A stretch of 8,569 nt of DNA from JACROF01 sp964533055 (GCA_964533055.1 CAZHKZ010000028.1:1-8569), one strand, 5' to 3'. Shown: positions 1-6,473, counted from the stretch's first letter. Numbers and translations: made by a program. The notes: generated by a model not told the origin, from the sequence alone.

Positions 1-1050
1 TGAGGGATTTTTTTCTTCAAACTTTCTTATCTCCTCGTTAGTGATGTACCATCTATTTCTTATTTTCTTAGCAGGAAATGTTCCTGATTTGATGAATTCT
101 CTGTAGCGGAGAAATTCAGTATGGGTCATAGGGCGTTGCTGGTCAGATGTTAGCTTCCTATTATCAAGGTATGTTTGTGCCACATCGGATGTTGCATACC
201 ACCCATCTTTTTTGCGTACAGCAGGTATCCTGCCATGACTCGCTGCTTCTAAGAGAGCCGATTTCTCTTCCTGAGTATCTGCGAAAGTATATAGAGGTCG
301 ATGATCGGGGGTTAATGGTTCAACTGAATTACGACAATTTCTCATAGCTAAAAGCGCATCGACATCGCTAATCCTTACGAGAACTCTTTTGTGCTCATCT
401 CGTTTAAGAAATTGATTGTACTTAGCATTTTGTCGTATTGCGTGATAATCATCGGGAGGAATTGCCTCCTTTAAAAGCATAAATCCTTCCTCAATTGGTC
501 TTGGCTCTACGGGTTTGTATTTCCCAGATTGTTTCTTGGGCTTGTAGTTTCGCAGGTCACTACTTTTTTCAAGAAGTCGGATATCTCTTTTGCCTTTTGG
601 TAATACATATACAGACGATTCTCTGACATACTCGACTTCCGGTGAGTTAATATCGCTTAGTATTCTTCTAACTTCATCTTCTAGACTTGGAAAATGGTGT
701 GTTATATCTCGTTCTGGAGGTGGGGGTGCTATCTCATCGCTTGTGTCAGGCTCTTTTATGAGAGCGAGTGGCCCTTTACTCTCCTCAGAAAGCAACTCTT
801 CTGCTGATATTTCTGGCTCAACATTCTGAATGTATGCCATTATTTTTTTTGGTCTTGATTCAATATTCCGTATGATTGGAGGTCCGTCGTAGTTTGCAAG
901 CTGTTTTTTTTGTCGTAATTTCTCTCGAAGTGAAAGCGTGCTTGGATCAACGCCAATGAGATCACGACCTAATTCGCGAAGTAGAGCAGTCTCAACATCA
1001 AATGTGGCAGGTCCATTGTAAGCCCCTTCGTTTCTTTGACTTTCCTTCAT
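1..1050 (-). CDS. Multi-wHTH (excisionase/MerR-like) DNA-binding protein, partial (C-terminus off the left edge)
   Basis: Reading the minus strand from ATG at 1050 gives 350 codons without a stop up to the window edge, so the protein is truncated here. The first ~200 residues are polar and Pro/Glu/Arg-rich and look poorly ordered. Two modules near the end share the pattern of small excisionase/HTH_17 winged helices: around residues 266-298, with GRIPAVRKKDGWYATSDV, and around 309-347, with FIKSGTFPAKKIRNRWYI then TNEEIRKFEE. In each, a helix is followed by 'G-x-(I/F)-PA-x-(R/K)-K', a W-Y wing and an acidic last helix. A weaker third copy may lie at about 191-236 (KEAIPPDDYHAIRQN ... VLVRISDVDALL). 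Such modules bind DNA in MerR, Xis and phage regulators; tandem copies suggest a regulator or DNA-organising protein, which is inference. The gene is divergent from rpsF with 73 bp between starts. I do not recognise a named family. The start is the first ATG after the in-frame stop at 1132-1134 and sits 7 nt from a -10 box. Confidence 0.85.
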   Translation of the reverse strand, partial: MKESQRNEGAYNGPATFDVETALLRELGRDLIGVDPSTLSLREKLRQKKQLANYDGPPIIRNIESRPKKIMAYIQNVEPEISAEELLSEESKGPLALIKEPDTSDEIAPPPPERDITHHFPSLEDEVRRILSDINSPEVEYVRESSVYVLPKGKRDIRLLEKSSDLRNYKPKKQSGKYKPVEPRPIEEGFMLLKEAIPPDDYHAIRQNAKYNQFLKRDEHKRVLVRISDVDALLAMRNCRNSVEPLTPDHRPLYTFADTQEEKSALLEAASHGRIPAVRKKDGWYATSDVAQTYLDNRKLTSDQQRPMTHTEFLRYREFIKSGTFPAKKIRNRWYITNEEIRKFEEKNPS

Positions 1051-1057
1051 GGCAAGG

Positions 1058-1066
1058 ATTTTAGCA
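1058..1066 (-). promoter_or_regulatory. Extended -10 promoter of the leftward wHTH gene (leaderless)
   Basis: On the minus strand TG-C-TAAAAT (1066 to 1058) is an extended -10 element. Only 7 nt separate it from the ATG at 1050, so transcription would begin at or next to the start codon. No convincing -35 box is visible, as is common for extended -10 promoters. Confidence 0.5.
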
Positions 1067-1082
1067 TAGAGTGTATTACTAC

Positions 1083-1112
1083 TTGCGATAAGAGGCTCAA
1101 ATTTGGTATCAT
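1083..1112 (+). promoter_or_regulatory. Promoter of the rpsF-ssb-rpsR operon
   Basis: TTGCGA (1083-1088), an 18-bp spacer and TATCAT (1107-1112) with a TG-G extension form a plausible sigma70-type promoter. The -10 ends 11 nt before the rpsF ATG at 1124, leaving a leader of only about 4-6 nt and no room for a Shine-Dalgarno sequence. It overlaps back to back with the promoter of the leftward gene. Confidence 0.5.
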
Positions 1113-1123
1113 TAGGCCTAGTT

Positions 1124-1402
1124 ATGAGACTTTATGATTTAGTTTTGGTCTTCAAAACATCACTTACTGATGCTGATCGCAAAAAGACATTGGCTACAGT
1201 TAAAGAGTGGTTGGGAGACATTAAGATCGAGAGCGAGGATGAGTGGGGTCAAAAACCATTAGCCTACAAGATCAAGAAAGAGCTTGCTGGATTTTATCAA
1301 GTTCTCCATTTGGCTGGTGAGAACGCGATCCCTGCTGATTTTGAAACACGCTTAATTAGAAGTGATAGTGTCATTAGGCACTTACTTATCAGAACAAAGT
1401 AA
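1124..1402 (+). CDS. rpsF: Ribosomal protein bS6
   Basis: Encodes 92 residues beginning MRLYDLVLVFK, the usual first beta strand of bS6, a ferredoxin-like protein that sits on the platform of the 30S subunit and binds bS18 and 16S rRNA. Diagnostic parts are the middle W-G-x-(K/R)-x-L-A-Y-x-I-K segment (here WGQKPLAYKIKKELAGFYQV, residues 42-61) and the closing RSDSVIRHLLIRTK (79-92). The length is typical for a short bS6 without a C-terminal extension. I place the start at ATG 1124 and not at the in-frame TTG at 1103, because the TTG lies inside the likely -10 region and the extra residues MVSLGLV are not part of the family. No Shine-Dalgarno sequence precedes it. It is the first gene of the classic rpsF-ssb-rpsR cassette and is followed by ssb after 71 bp. 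Confidence 0.97.
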   Translation: MRLYDLVLVFKTSLTDADRKKTLATVKEWLGDIKIESEDEWGQKPLAYKIKKELAGFYQVLHLAGENAIPADFETRLIRSDSVIRHLLIRTK

Positions 1403-1408
1403 TAGTAA

Positions 1409-1445
1409 CTAGGGAATAGCGTATAGTTGTCGAACTAATTCCTAG
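1409..1445 (+). other. Two-part imperfect hairpin in the rpsF-ssb gap
   Basis: CTAGG(G)AAT at 1409-1417 pairs with ATTCCTAG at 1438-1445 (eight pairs with one bulged G). Nested inside is a perfect 5-bp hairpin TAGTT-gtcg-AACTA at 1424-1437. No U-run follows, so it is not a standard intrinsic terminator. It could be an RNA stability or processing element between rpsF and ssb, or an operator. Confidence 0.4.
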
Positions 1446-1455
1446 ATGCTAGTAT
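1427..1455 (+). promoter_or_regulatory. Possible internal promoter for ssb
   Basis: TTGTCG (1427-1432), a 17-bp spacer and TAGTAT (1450-1455) preceded by TG-C fit a weak -35/extended -10 pair, which would start transcription about 10 nt before the ssb ATG. The region also forms hairpins and lies within a 7-bp repeat, so the boxes may be incidental. Confidence 0.3.
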
Positions 1456-1469
1456 CTAGACGCTAAATA
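1435..1469 (+). repeat. Degenerate 7-bp tandem repeat before ssb
   Basis: Five consecutive heptads begin with CTA in exact register: CTAATTC, CTAGATG, CTAGTAT, CTAGACG and CTAAATA, starting at 1435, 1442, 1449, 1456 and 1463. The last ends 4 nt before the ssb ATG. The central part is also a palindrome, CTAGAT-gctagt-ATCTAG (1442-1459). CTAG is often an under-represented tetramer in bacteria, yet three copies fall within 18 bp here. Confidence 0.55.
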
Positions 1470-1473
1470 AATT

Positions 1474-1983
1474 ATGGCTCGGTCATTAAACAAAGCTCAG
1501 TTAATAGGAAATCTTACTCGGGATCCAGAATTGCGATATACGCCAAGTGGAGCAGCAGTTTGCTCATTTAGTATCGCAACGAACAGATCATGGACAACTG
1601 ATACAGGCGAAAAGCATGAAGAATCAGACTTTCATCGCATCGTCGCTTGGAACAAATTAGGGGAAATATGCAGTCAGTATTTGGTAAAAGGTCGTAAAGT
1701 ATATGTCGAAGGACGACTTTCTACCAGGAACTGGACAACTCAAGAGGGTCAGCAAAAATCAGTCACTGAGATTGTGATTGACGACATGATCATACTTGAT
1801 AAGACAGGCACACCTGTTGGTAAGACTGAAGAGGGCGAGGCAGAGGTAGAAAAACCAGCCGAGACTTCAAAGTCTGTAAAGTCAAAGAAAGAAGAGAAAG
1901 TGGAAGTCGAGCCAGAGCCAGCTGAGCCAGTAGCATCAAATACGAGCACTGACGAGGTTGCTCCAGACGATATTCCTTTCTAA
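1474..1983 (+). CDS. ssb: Single-stranded DNA-binding protein
   Basis: Encodes 169 residues. Residues 1-110 form the OB fold that wraps single-stranded DNA: start MARSLNKAQLIGNLTRDPEL, then RYTPSGAAVCSFSIATNRSW, the E-x-x-F-H-R-I-V-A-W-N-K-L-G-E strand (50-64), LVKGRKVYVEGRL (71-83) and a final VIDDMIILDK strand. A Glu/Lys/Pro/Val-rich disordered linker (about 111-160) leads to the acidic tip DDIPF. That tip is the conserved docking peptide for replication and repair partners such as RecO, PriA, exonuclease I and the polymerase clamp loader, so the protein is complete. It acts as a homotetramer in replication, recombination and repair. The ATG has no Shine-Dalgarno sequence. The stop is 6 nt before rpsR, so the two are almost certainly co-transcribed. 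Confidence 0.97.
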   Translation: MARSLNKAQLIGNLTRDPELRYTPSGAAVCSFSIATNRSWTTDTGEKHEESDFHRIVAWNKLGEICSQYLVKGRKVYVEGRLSTRNWTTQEGQQKSVTEIVIDDMIILDKTGTPVGKTEEGEAEVEKPAETSKSVKSKKEEKVEVEPEPAEPVASNTSTDEVAPDDIPF

Positions 1984-1989
1984 AAACAT

Positions 1990-2235
1990 ATGGCATTTAA
2001 AAAACCACTACGAAATAAAAAGAAGATAGTCGCACCTAAGAACTGCGCATTTTGTGATGACAAGAAGTTGCCATCATATGCAGATGTCTCATCGATCTCA
2101 AAGTATATGACTGATCGTGGAAAGATCATTGGTCGTGTACGAACTGGTGTTTGTGCACTTCATCAGCGTCGTCTCACTGACGCTATCAAGTATGCGCGTC
2201 ATTTGGCTCTTCTGCCATTTGTAGCTCATGACTAA
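1990..2235 (+). CDS. rpsR: Ribosomal protein bS18, zinc-ribbon (C+) form
   Basis: Encodes 81 residues of the small-subunit protein that pairs with bS6. A basic N-terminus (residues 1-18) leads into CAFC (C19, C22), then YADVSSISKYMTDRGKI (30-46) and RTGVCALHQRRLTDAIKYAR (51-70), and the family ending HLALLPF. C19, C22, C55 and H58 form a CxxC...CxxH set consistent with the zinc-binding 'C+' version of bS18, rather than the zinc-free form in which these positions are lost. IIGRVRTG replaces the more usual ILPRRVTG, a small divergence. No Shine-Dalgarno sequence is present and the start lies 6 nt after ssb, so translation may depend on coupling. The gene that often follows rpsR, rplI (bL9), is not here; an unrelated gene starts 16 nt downstream. 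Confidence 0.96.
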   Translation: MAFKKPLRNKKKIVAPKNCAFCDDKKLPSYADVSSISKYMTDRGKIIGRVRTGVCALHQRRLTDAIKYARHLALLPFVAHD

Positions 2236-2251
2236 AGATTTTTAGTTATCT

Positions 2252-3073
2252 ATGTCTTCACTGCCTATCACTGTCCCTCATGGCTATACGCCTACTGTAA
2301 AAGTAGGGGATCACGTGTCGATGAACGACACACTCGCAACACCGCCTACAGTACTTACTACAGATTCTCCAGAAATTGCCCAAGATGAATATGAGATTGA
2401 TCTTCCATCGATATACGCAACTCGTGCCGGAAATGTTGGCAGACTTCTTAAAAAATCTCTTGGTGAGAATGTCGCGGTTGGAGATGTCTTGGCAGAGCGA
2501 ACTGGGGGACTCGGACTTAAGAAAGAGCAAGTCCTAGCGATGGTTCCTGGCATTATTTATCGATTTGAGCGTGATACAGGGAAATTAATCATTAGAAAGT
2601 CGGCAGACACATCATCATCAAGTGAAACTATCTCTCCAGAGGAATTACAGCCCATTCTTTCTCCGCTTGATGGTAAGATCTCTGTGTGTAATAATGGTCA
2701 GATTGTCATCGAAGGTAAGACAACTGCGCTTGCTGGGATTAAGGGAGTTGGAGGAAAAGCATCGGGTGAGTTAGTCATTATTGCAACGCAAGATGGAGAG
2801 CCAGTCGAAAGTAGATTGATCACAGGAGATATGATTGGCAAAATTCTACTTGTTCCCTATATGACTCGTGATGCACTGGTTAAGGCATCCGCAATAGGTG
2901 TCTCAGGGGTGATCGGTGTATCGATTGTCCAAGAAGATCTCGACTATCTCCTCGAGAAAAAGCTCGACCTTCCTGTCATGGATATTGATAAGGATGTTGC
3001 CAAAAAATTAAAAGAAAAAAGTGGAAAGCAGATCTTTATTGAGGGATCAGAAAAGGTCCTGCTTCTCTCCTAA
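2252..3073 (+). CDS. Unrecognised protein with lipoyl/biotinyl-like hammerhead motifs
   Basis: I do not recognise a named family in these 273 residues. Two early segments look like halves of a barrel-sandwich hybrid (lipoyl/biotinyl-like) fold: VKVGDHVSMNDTLATP (16-31) and AGNVGRLLKKSLGENVAVGD (59-78), followed by VLAE. Both show the G-D-x-V-x-x-x-D-x-L-A rhythm of hammerhead motifs. A third, ILSPLDGKISV...GQIVIEGK (135-156), is similar. No lysine sits at the expected E/D-A-M-K modification position, so covalent lipoate or biotin attachment is not indicated. The C-terminal ~100 residues (SGELVIIATQ... to the end) look alpha/beta: hydrophobic strands ILLVPYM and GVSGVIGVSIV alternate with short helices. 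There is no signal peptide or membrane segment, so it is probably cytoplasmic. It sits 16 nt after rpsR and 6 nt before the S41 protease gene, so it is likely operonic with both; its role is unknown. Confidence 0.85.
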   Translation: MSSLPITVPHGYTPTVKVGDHVSMNDTLATPPTVLTTDSPEIAQDEYEIDLPSIYATRAGNVGRLLKKSLGENVAVGDVLAERTGGLGLKKEQVLAMVPGIIYRFERDTGKLIIRKSADTSSSSETISPEELQPILSPLDGKISVCNNGQIVIEGKTTALAGIKGVGGKASGELVIIATQDGEPVESRLITGDMIGKILLVPYMTRDALVKASAIGVSGVIGVSIVQEDLDYLLEKKLDLPVMDIDKDVAKKLKEKSGKQIFIEGSEKVLLLS

Positions 3074-3079
3074 ATTTAT

Positions 3080-4357
3080 ATGCGTACAATTCGTTTCATA
3101 GCCGTTATTATCATTGCTGGAGTTCTTGGATACTATTTGGGTGTCAATAAGGTGGCTCTTGATTGGAAAGCGTTTCATCCAAGCATTGAGATTTCCAGTA
3201 AAGAGCCTCCAGCCTCAGTCTCCACCCTTGATTTCTCAAAGTTCTGGACAGTATTCGAAAAAGTTCAAGCAGATTATTATGACAAGACAGCAATCGATCA
3301 GCAAAAGCTTCTGGATGGGGCAATCTCAGGTATGGTAAGTAGCCTAGATGATCCATTTACTACGTATCTACCACCAGTTCGAAATAGTGATTTTAAACAG
3401 GCAATGGCAGGTCAGTTCACGGGCATTGGTGCAGAGTTGGGGATGAAGGAAAAGCAGATCATAGTTATTGCTCCGATTGATGGTAGTCCTGCACAAAAGG
3501 CTGGTATTCGCGCAGGCGATGCAATTTTGAAGGTAGACAGTCTTTCGACCGCAGGTCTGACACTTTCTCAAACGGTAGAAAAGATCAGGGGTCCTAAGGA
3601 GACTAAAGTTGCCCTTACTATTCTTCACGCAAAAGATCCATCACCTAAAGTGCTAAATATCACTCGAGATGTCATCACAGTTAAAAGTGTTACAAGCTGG
3701 CTTAAGCCGATCAAAGAGGTTGAAGGTATTAAGTTAAATGATGCTTTGAAGAACAGCGGGGATACAAAGATCAGTTATATTAGGCTTTCGCAATTTGGTG
3801 ATAATACTAATCAAGAATGGCTTACTTTCTCCAACGAACTGAGTCTAAAAATGCAGACTGACAAGAGCATTAAAGGCGTCATTTTAGATCTTCGCAACAA
3901 TCCAGGTGGGTATGTCACCGATGCAGTTTTTATTGCTTCAGAGTTCTTAAAAATGGGCCAAACAGTCGTTATTCAGGATTTTGGAAGTGGTAGGGAGGAA
4001 AAGCTTGATGTGACTCGCAATGGTCTTCTTCTAACAACGCCACTTGTGATTCTGATCAATAAGGGTTCTGCTTCAGCATCTGAAATTGTGACTGGTGCGA
4101 TGAGGGATTATGATAGAGCGACTATCATCGGTGAGCAGTCGTTTGGAAAAGGCACCATGCAGAGCGCTGAGGATCTGGGAAGTGGCGCAGGTCTCCATGT
4201 TACCATCGCTCGATGGCTGACGCCAAATAAGACTTGGGTTGGTAATGGAAAAAATGGTGAGGGAATTAAACCAGATGTTGCTGTCTCGCTTGACGAGAAA
4301 GATCCTTCTCACGACACACAGCTTGAAAAGGCAATTGAAGAAGTGCTAAAAAAGTAA
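3080..4357 (+). CDS. ctpA: S41 C-terminal processing protease (CtpA/Prc family)
   Basis: Encodes 425 residues of a membrane-anchored tail-specific serine protease. An N-terminal hydrophobic segment (about 4-21) acts as a signal anchor. LLDGAISGMVSSLDDPFTTY (77-96) is the conserved helix and D-P-F/Y-T-x-Y motif before the PDZ domain. The PDZ domain (about 112-185) contains FTGIGAEL and GSPAQKAGIRAGDAIL. The S41 core has ILDLRNNPGG (268-277), GSASASEI with the nucleophile S332, and GEQSFGKGTMQ with general base K357 and Q361. The 25-residue Ser-Lys and 4-residue Lys-Gln spacings match the catalytic geometry of this family, so it should be active. It would cleave C-terminal tails of proteins outside the cytoplasm. 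A somewhat longer linker (about 205-230) sits between PDZ and core. The start is 6 nt after the preceding gene with no Shine-Dalgarno sequence, consistent with operon transcription. Confidence 0.96.
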   Translation: MRTIRFIAVIIIAGVLGYYLGVNKVALDWKAFHPSIEISSKEPPASVSTLDFSKFWTVFEKVQADYYDKTAIDQQKLLDGAISGMVSSLDDPFTTYLPPVRNSDFKQAMAGQFTGIGAELGMKEKQIIVIAPIDGSPAQKAGIRAGDAILKVDSLSTAGLTLSQTVEKIRGPKETKVALTILHAKDPSPKVLNITRDVITVKSVTSWLKPIKEVEGIKLNDALKNSGDTKISYIRLSQFGDNTNQEWLTFSNELSLKMQTDKSIKGVILDLRNNPGGYVTDAVFIASEFLKMGQTVVIQDFGSGREEKLDVTRNGLLLTTPLVILINKGSASASEIVTGAMRDYDRATIIGEQSFGKGTMQSAEDLGSGAGLHVTIARWLTPNKTWVGNGKNGEGIKPDVAVSLDEKDPSHDTQLEKAIEEVLKK

Positions 4358-4403
4358 AGGATATAGAAATAATTCCCTAGATTATATTTTAATAATTTCA
4401 AAA

Positions 4404-4414
4404 TAGCATATCTA
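4404..4414 (+). promoter_or_regulatory. Possible -10 region for htrA
   Basis: The 62-bp gap after ctpA is very AT-rich. TAGCAT (4404-4409) or the overlapping TATCTA (4409-4414) could act as a -10 box, lying 10 or 5 nt before the ATG at 4420. No good -35 is visible, and read-through from ctpA is equally possible. No terminator hairpin is seen in the gap. Confidence 0.25.
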
Positions 4415-4419
4415 AACTT

Positions 4420-5592
4420 ATGAAAAAGCGCAGGTTAGTTATCATTGTCGTTATTATACTTATTATATTTTTGGCTCGAAACCTCTCTGTATCGGATACC
4501 TCCATAAATTCATTGCTTGAATCATTTAGTGCACCTTCTATCTCAGGTGAAAATGTAAAAATTGTCTCTGAAGAATCAGTTGTAATAGATGTCGTTAAGA
4601 ATGCTGAGCCATCCGTTGTAACAATTGCAGCCAAAAGAAGTGGTGATGCTCCAGTACAATTAAGTCCATTTTCCTTTTTTGGATTTGATACGAGTGAATT
4701 AGAGGAGGGGGAAAATGATCCGCAAAATATTGGCTCTGGATTTATTGTAACAAAAGATGGTCTTGTAGTAACCAACAAGCACGTTGTAAATAATACTGCA
4801 TATGAGTACCAGGTTCATGTGAGTAATGGTAAGAAATATGCAGTTAAGCAAATCTATAGAGATCCCACAAATGATATAGCGATTCTTAAAGTAGATCCTA
4901 ATGAAAATAGGGGCAATAATCTTAAACCAGTAGTTTTAGGCGATTCTAATAAAATTCAAGTAGGTCAGCTCGCAATTGCCATAGGTACCGCTCTTGGAGA
5001 ATTTAATAATACAGTTACAACAGGTGTTGTTTCTGGAGTAGGTAGGGGTATTTTAGCTGGAGACCAGGCGGAGATGTCAGTAGAGGAGTTAAGTGATGTT
5101 ATCCAGACTGATGCAGCTATCAATCCGGGAAATAGTGGTGGGCCACTATTAAATTCATCAGGTCAAGTAATTGGGGTTAATACTGCTGTCTCACGAAGTG
5201 GTCAAAATATTGGATTTGCATTACCGATTAATACAATTAAGGACTCAATTAACAATTTTAATATCACTGGAAAATTTGACAGAGCATATCTGGGAGTAGG
5301 GTATAAGTTGATTGATCAGAAGTTGGCAATAGCAAATGATCTCCCAGCTGGCGCATATATACAGACCGTCGTGGATGGATCAGCAGCTCAAAAAGCTGGA
5401 ATAAAGCCGGGATATGTTATCACTCATATTGACAAGAAGAAGCTTGTGGCAGGGAAATATGAAATATCAACAATAGTTTCCAAAAAGAAAATTGGAGATA
5501 AACTTACTCTAACTATTTATAGTGAGGATGCCAATGGGAACGCAACGACTAAAGATATTGTTGTAACACTTTCTGCTGCGCCAACTCCATAA
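4420..5592 (+). CDS. htrA: HtrA/DegP-family serine protease with one PDZ domain
   Basis: Encodes 390 residues. A basic MKKRR start and hydrophobic run (about 6-19) form a signal anchor, placing the enzyme outside the membrane. After a linker, the trypsin-like domain (about 52-280) shows all three catalytic residues in family context: H121 in TNKHVV, D152 in NDIAIL and S239 in NPGNSGGPLL. SGFIVTKDGLVVTN and AIGTALGEFNNTVTTGVVSG are further S1C signatures. A single PDZ domain (about 288-385) follows, with YLGVGY and GSAAQKAGIKPGYVI. The LA loop region holds an acidic stretch (SELEEGENDP, 92-101). This class refolds or degrades damaged extracytoplasmic proteins. Placed directly after ctpA and before a SurA-like chaperone, it belongs to an envelope protein-quality-control cluster. 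Its exact subtype (DegP, DegQ, DegS or Gram-positive HtrA) cannot be assigned from sequence alone. Translation starts without a Shine-Dalgarno sequence. Confidence 0.96.
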   Translation: MKKRRLVIIVVIILIIFLARNLSVSDTSINSLLESFSAPSISGENVKIVSEESVVIDVVKNAEPSVVTIAAKRSGDAPVQLSPFSFFGFDTSELEEGENDPQNIGSGFIVTKDGLVVTNKHVVNNTAYEYQVHVSNGKKYAVKQIYRDPTNDIAILKVDPNENRGNNLKPVVLGDSNKIQVGQLAIAIGTALGEFNNTVTTGVVSGVGRGILAGDQAEMSVEELSDVIQTDAAINPGNSGGPLLNSSGQVIGVNTAVSRSGQNIGFALPINTIKDSINNFNITGKFDRAYLGVGYKLIDQKLAIANDLPAGAYIQTVVDGSAAQKAGIKPGYVITHIDKKKLVAGKYEISTIVSKKKIGDKLTLTIYSEDANGNATTKDIVVTLSAAPTP

Positions 5593-5599
5593 AGTACTA

Positions 5600-5627
5600 T
5601 TGCAATTTATTTTTTAATAAGTATAAT
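5600..5627 (+). promoter_or_regulatory. Strong leaderless promoter of the SurA-like gene
   Basis: TTGCAA (5600-5605), a 16-bp AT-rich spacer and a perfect TATAAT (5622-5627) make the best -35/-10 pair here apart from the one at 6507. Only 6 nt separate TATAAT from the ATG at 5634, so the transcript should start at or beside the initiation codon. Confidence 0.65.
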
Positions 5628-5633
5628 AACTTT

Positions 5634-6473
5634 ATGGCGACACAAAAAACTAAACCAACAACTGCTAAAAAGACTACAAGTCCAACTTTAAAAGCATCTC
5701 CAGCAAAAAAAGCATCTAAATCAGTTGTAAGAGTTAGTTCAAAACCTGCTCCAGCTAAGTCAACTTCAGCATCAGTGAAACCGTCTTCGTCTCCTGTTAA
5801 GGCAACTCCTTCATCATCTAAAAATACACTTTCTTCTTACAAGACTTCTGCATCAGATGCGATGAAGAGGCTCAATATCCGACCTATGCATGCAGTTCTT
5901 GCAATCATTGTCCTACTTATTGTTGGCCTATTAATCTACTTCAGAGGATTTTTTGTAGTTGCAACTGTTAATGGCAAGCCAATTGACCGACTTACCTACA
6001 TGAAAGAAGTCGAAGGGATCTATGTTTCTGAAGCTCGAACAACAGCTGGTAAGCAAGCAATGAATCAACTTGTAACAAAGACACTTTTACATCAAGAAGC
6101 TGAGAAAAAGAATGTCTCAGTTTCTGAGAAAGAAATTAATGATGAAGTTGCTAAGACACGAAAGAGTCTTGAGGCTCAGGGCCAAAATCTTGAGTCGGCT
6201 CTTGCTATGCAGGGAGACACCCTTGCTAATTATAAAGAGCGCATTCAATTACAAAAGTTATTGGAGAAGCTCGTGGGTGAGGTAAAAGTAGCTGATAAAG
6301 AGATCGCTGCATATATCGAAAAGAATAAAGAATCTATTCCAGCAGGTACAAAAGATGCTGATATTAAAGCGCAAGCTAAAGAAGCTTTAAGACAGGAAAA
6401 GTTCAATACCCAGGTTCAGACCCTTATCCAGAACCTTCAGAAAAGCGCTAAGATCTCCTATCCTAAAGCCTAA
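5634..6473 (+). CDS. Membrane-anchored SurA-N-like chaperone with H1-like basic tail
   Basis: Encodes 279 residues. The first ~75 are almost entirely Lys, Ser, Thr, Ala and Pro, with repeated K-P-x and A-K-K units like a histone H1 or AlgP-type tail. A transmembrane helix (about 86-103) follows the basic stretch MKRLNIRP, so by the positive-inside rule the tail is cytoplasmic. Beyond it, ATVNGKPIDRLTYMKEVEGI (110-129) is the usual opening of SurA/PrsA-type chaperone domains ('v-NG-x-I-x-x-x-x-(f/y)'). It is followed by QLVTKTLLHQEAEKKNVSVS (145-164) and EKEINDEVAK, then long amphipathic helices to the end. There is no recognisable parvulin isomerase domain, so this is probably a chaperone without peptidyl-prolyl isomerase activity. 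It would assist folding of secreted proteins alongside the HtrA and CtpA proteases encoded upstream. The ATG has its own near-consensus leaderless promoter. A specific function for the cytoplasmic tail (nucleic-acid or ribosome binding) is inference. Confidence 0.88.
   Translation: MATQKTKPTTAKKTTSPTLKASPAKKASKSVVRVSSKPAPAKSTSASVKPSSSPVKATPSSSKNTLSSYKTSASDAMKRLNIRPMHAVLAIIVLLIVGLLIYFRGFFVVATVNGKPIDRLTYMKEVEGIYVSEARTTAGKQAMNQLVTKTLLHQEAEKKNVSVSEKEINDEVAKTRKSLEAQGQNLESALAMQGDTLANYKERIQLQKLLEKLVGEVKVADKEIAAYIEKNKESIPAGTKDADIKAQAKEALRQEKFNTQVQTLIQNLQKSAKISYPKA

Noticed and set aside
147..829. Plus-strand ORFs at 147-347 and 590-829
   Set aside because: Both lie inside the continuous 350-codon minus-strand frame that carries recognisable wHTH motifs; their translations look like random antisense sequence.
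1103..1123. TTG start adding seven residues to bS6
   Set aside because: The added residues are not part of the family and the TTG overlaps the probable -10 box; ATG 1124 gives the standard bS6 N-terminus.
4373..4381. Word ATTCCCTAG shared in inverted orientation with 1409-1417
   Set aside because: A 9-bp match with no flanking similarity is not convincing as a repeat or shared operator.
5609..5620. Hairpin TTATT-tttt-AATA(A) as a terminator of htrA
   Set aside because: The stem is only five A-T pairs and lies within the promoter spacer of the next gene; too weak to call a terminator.
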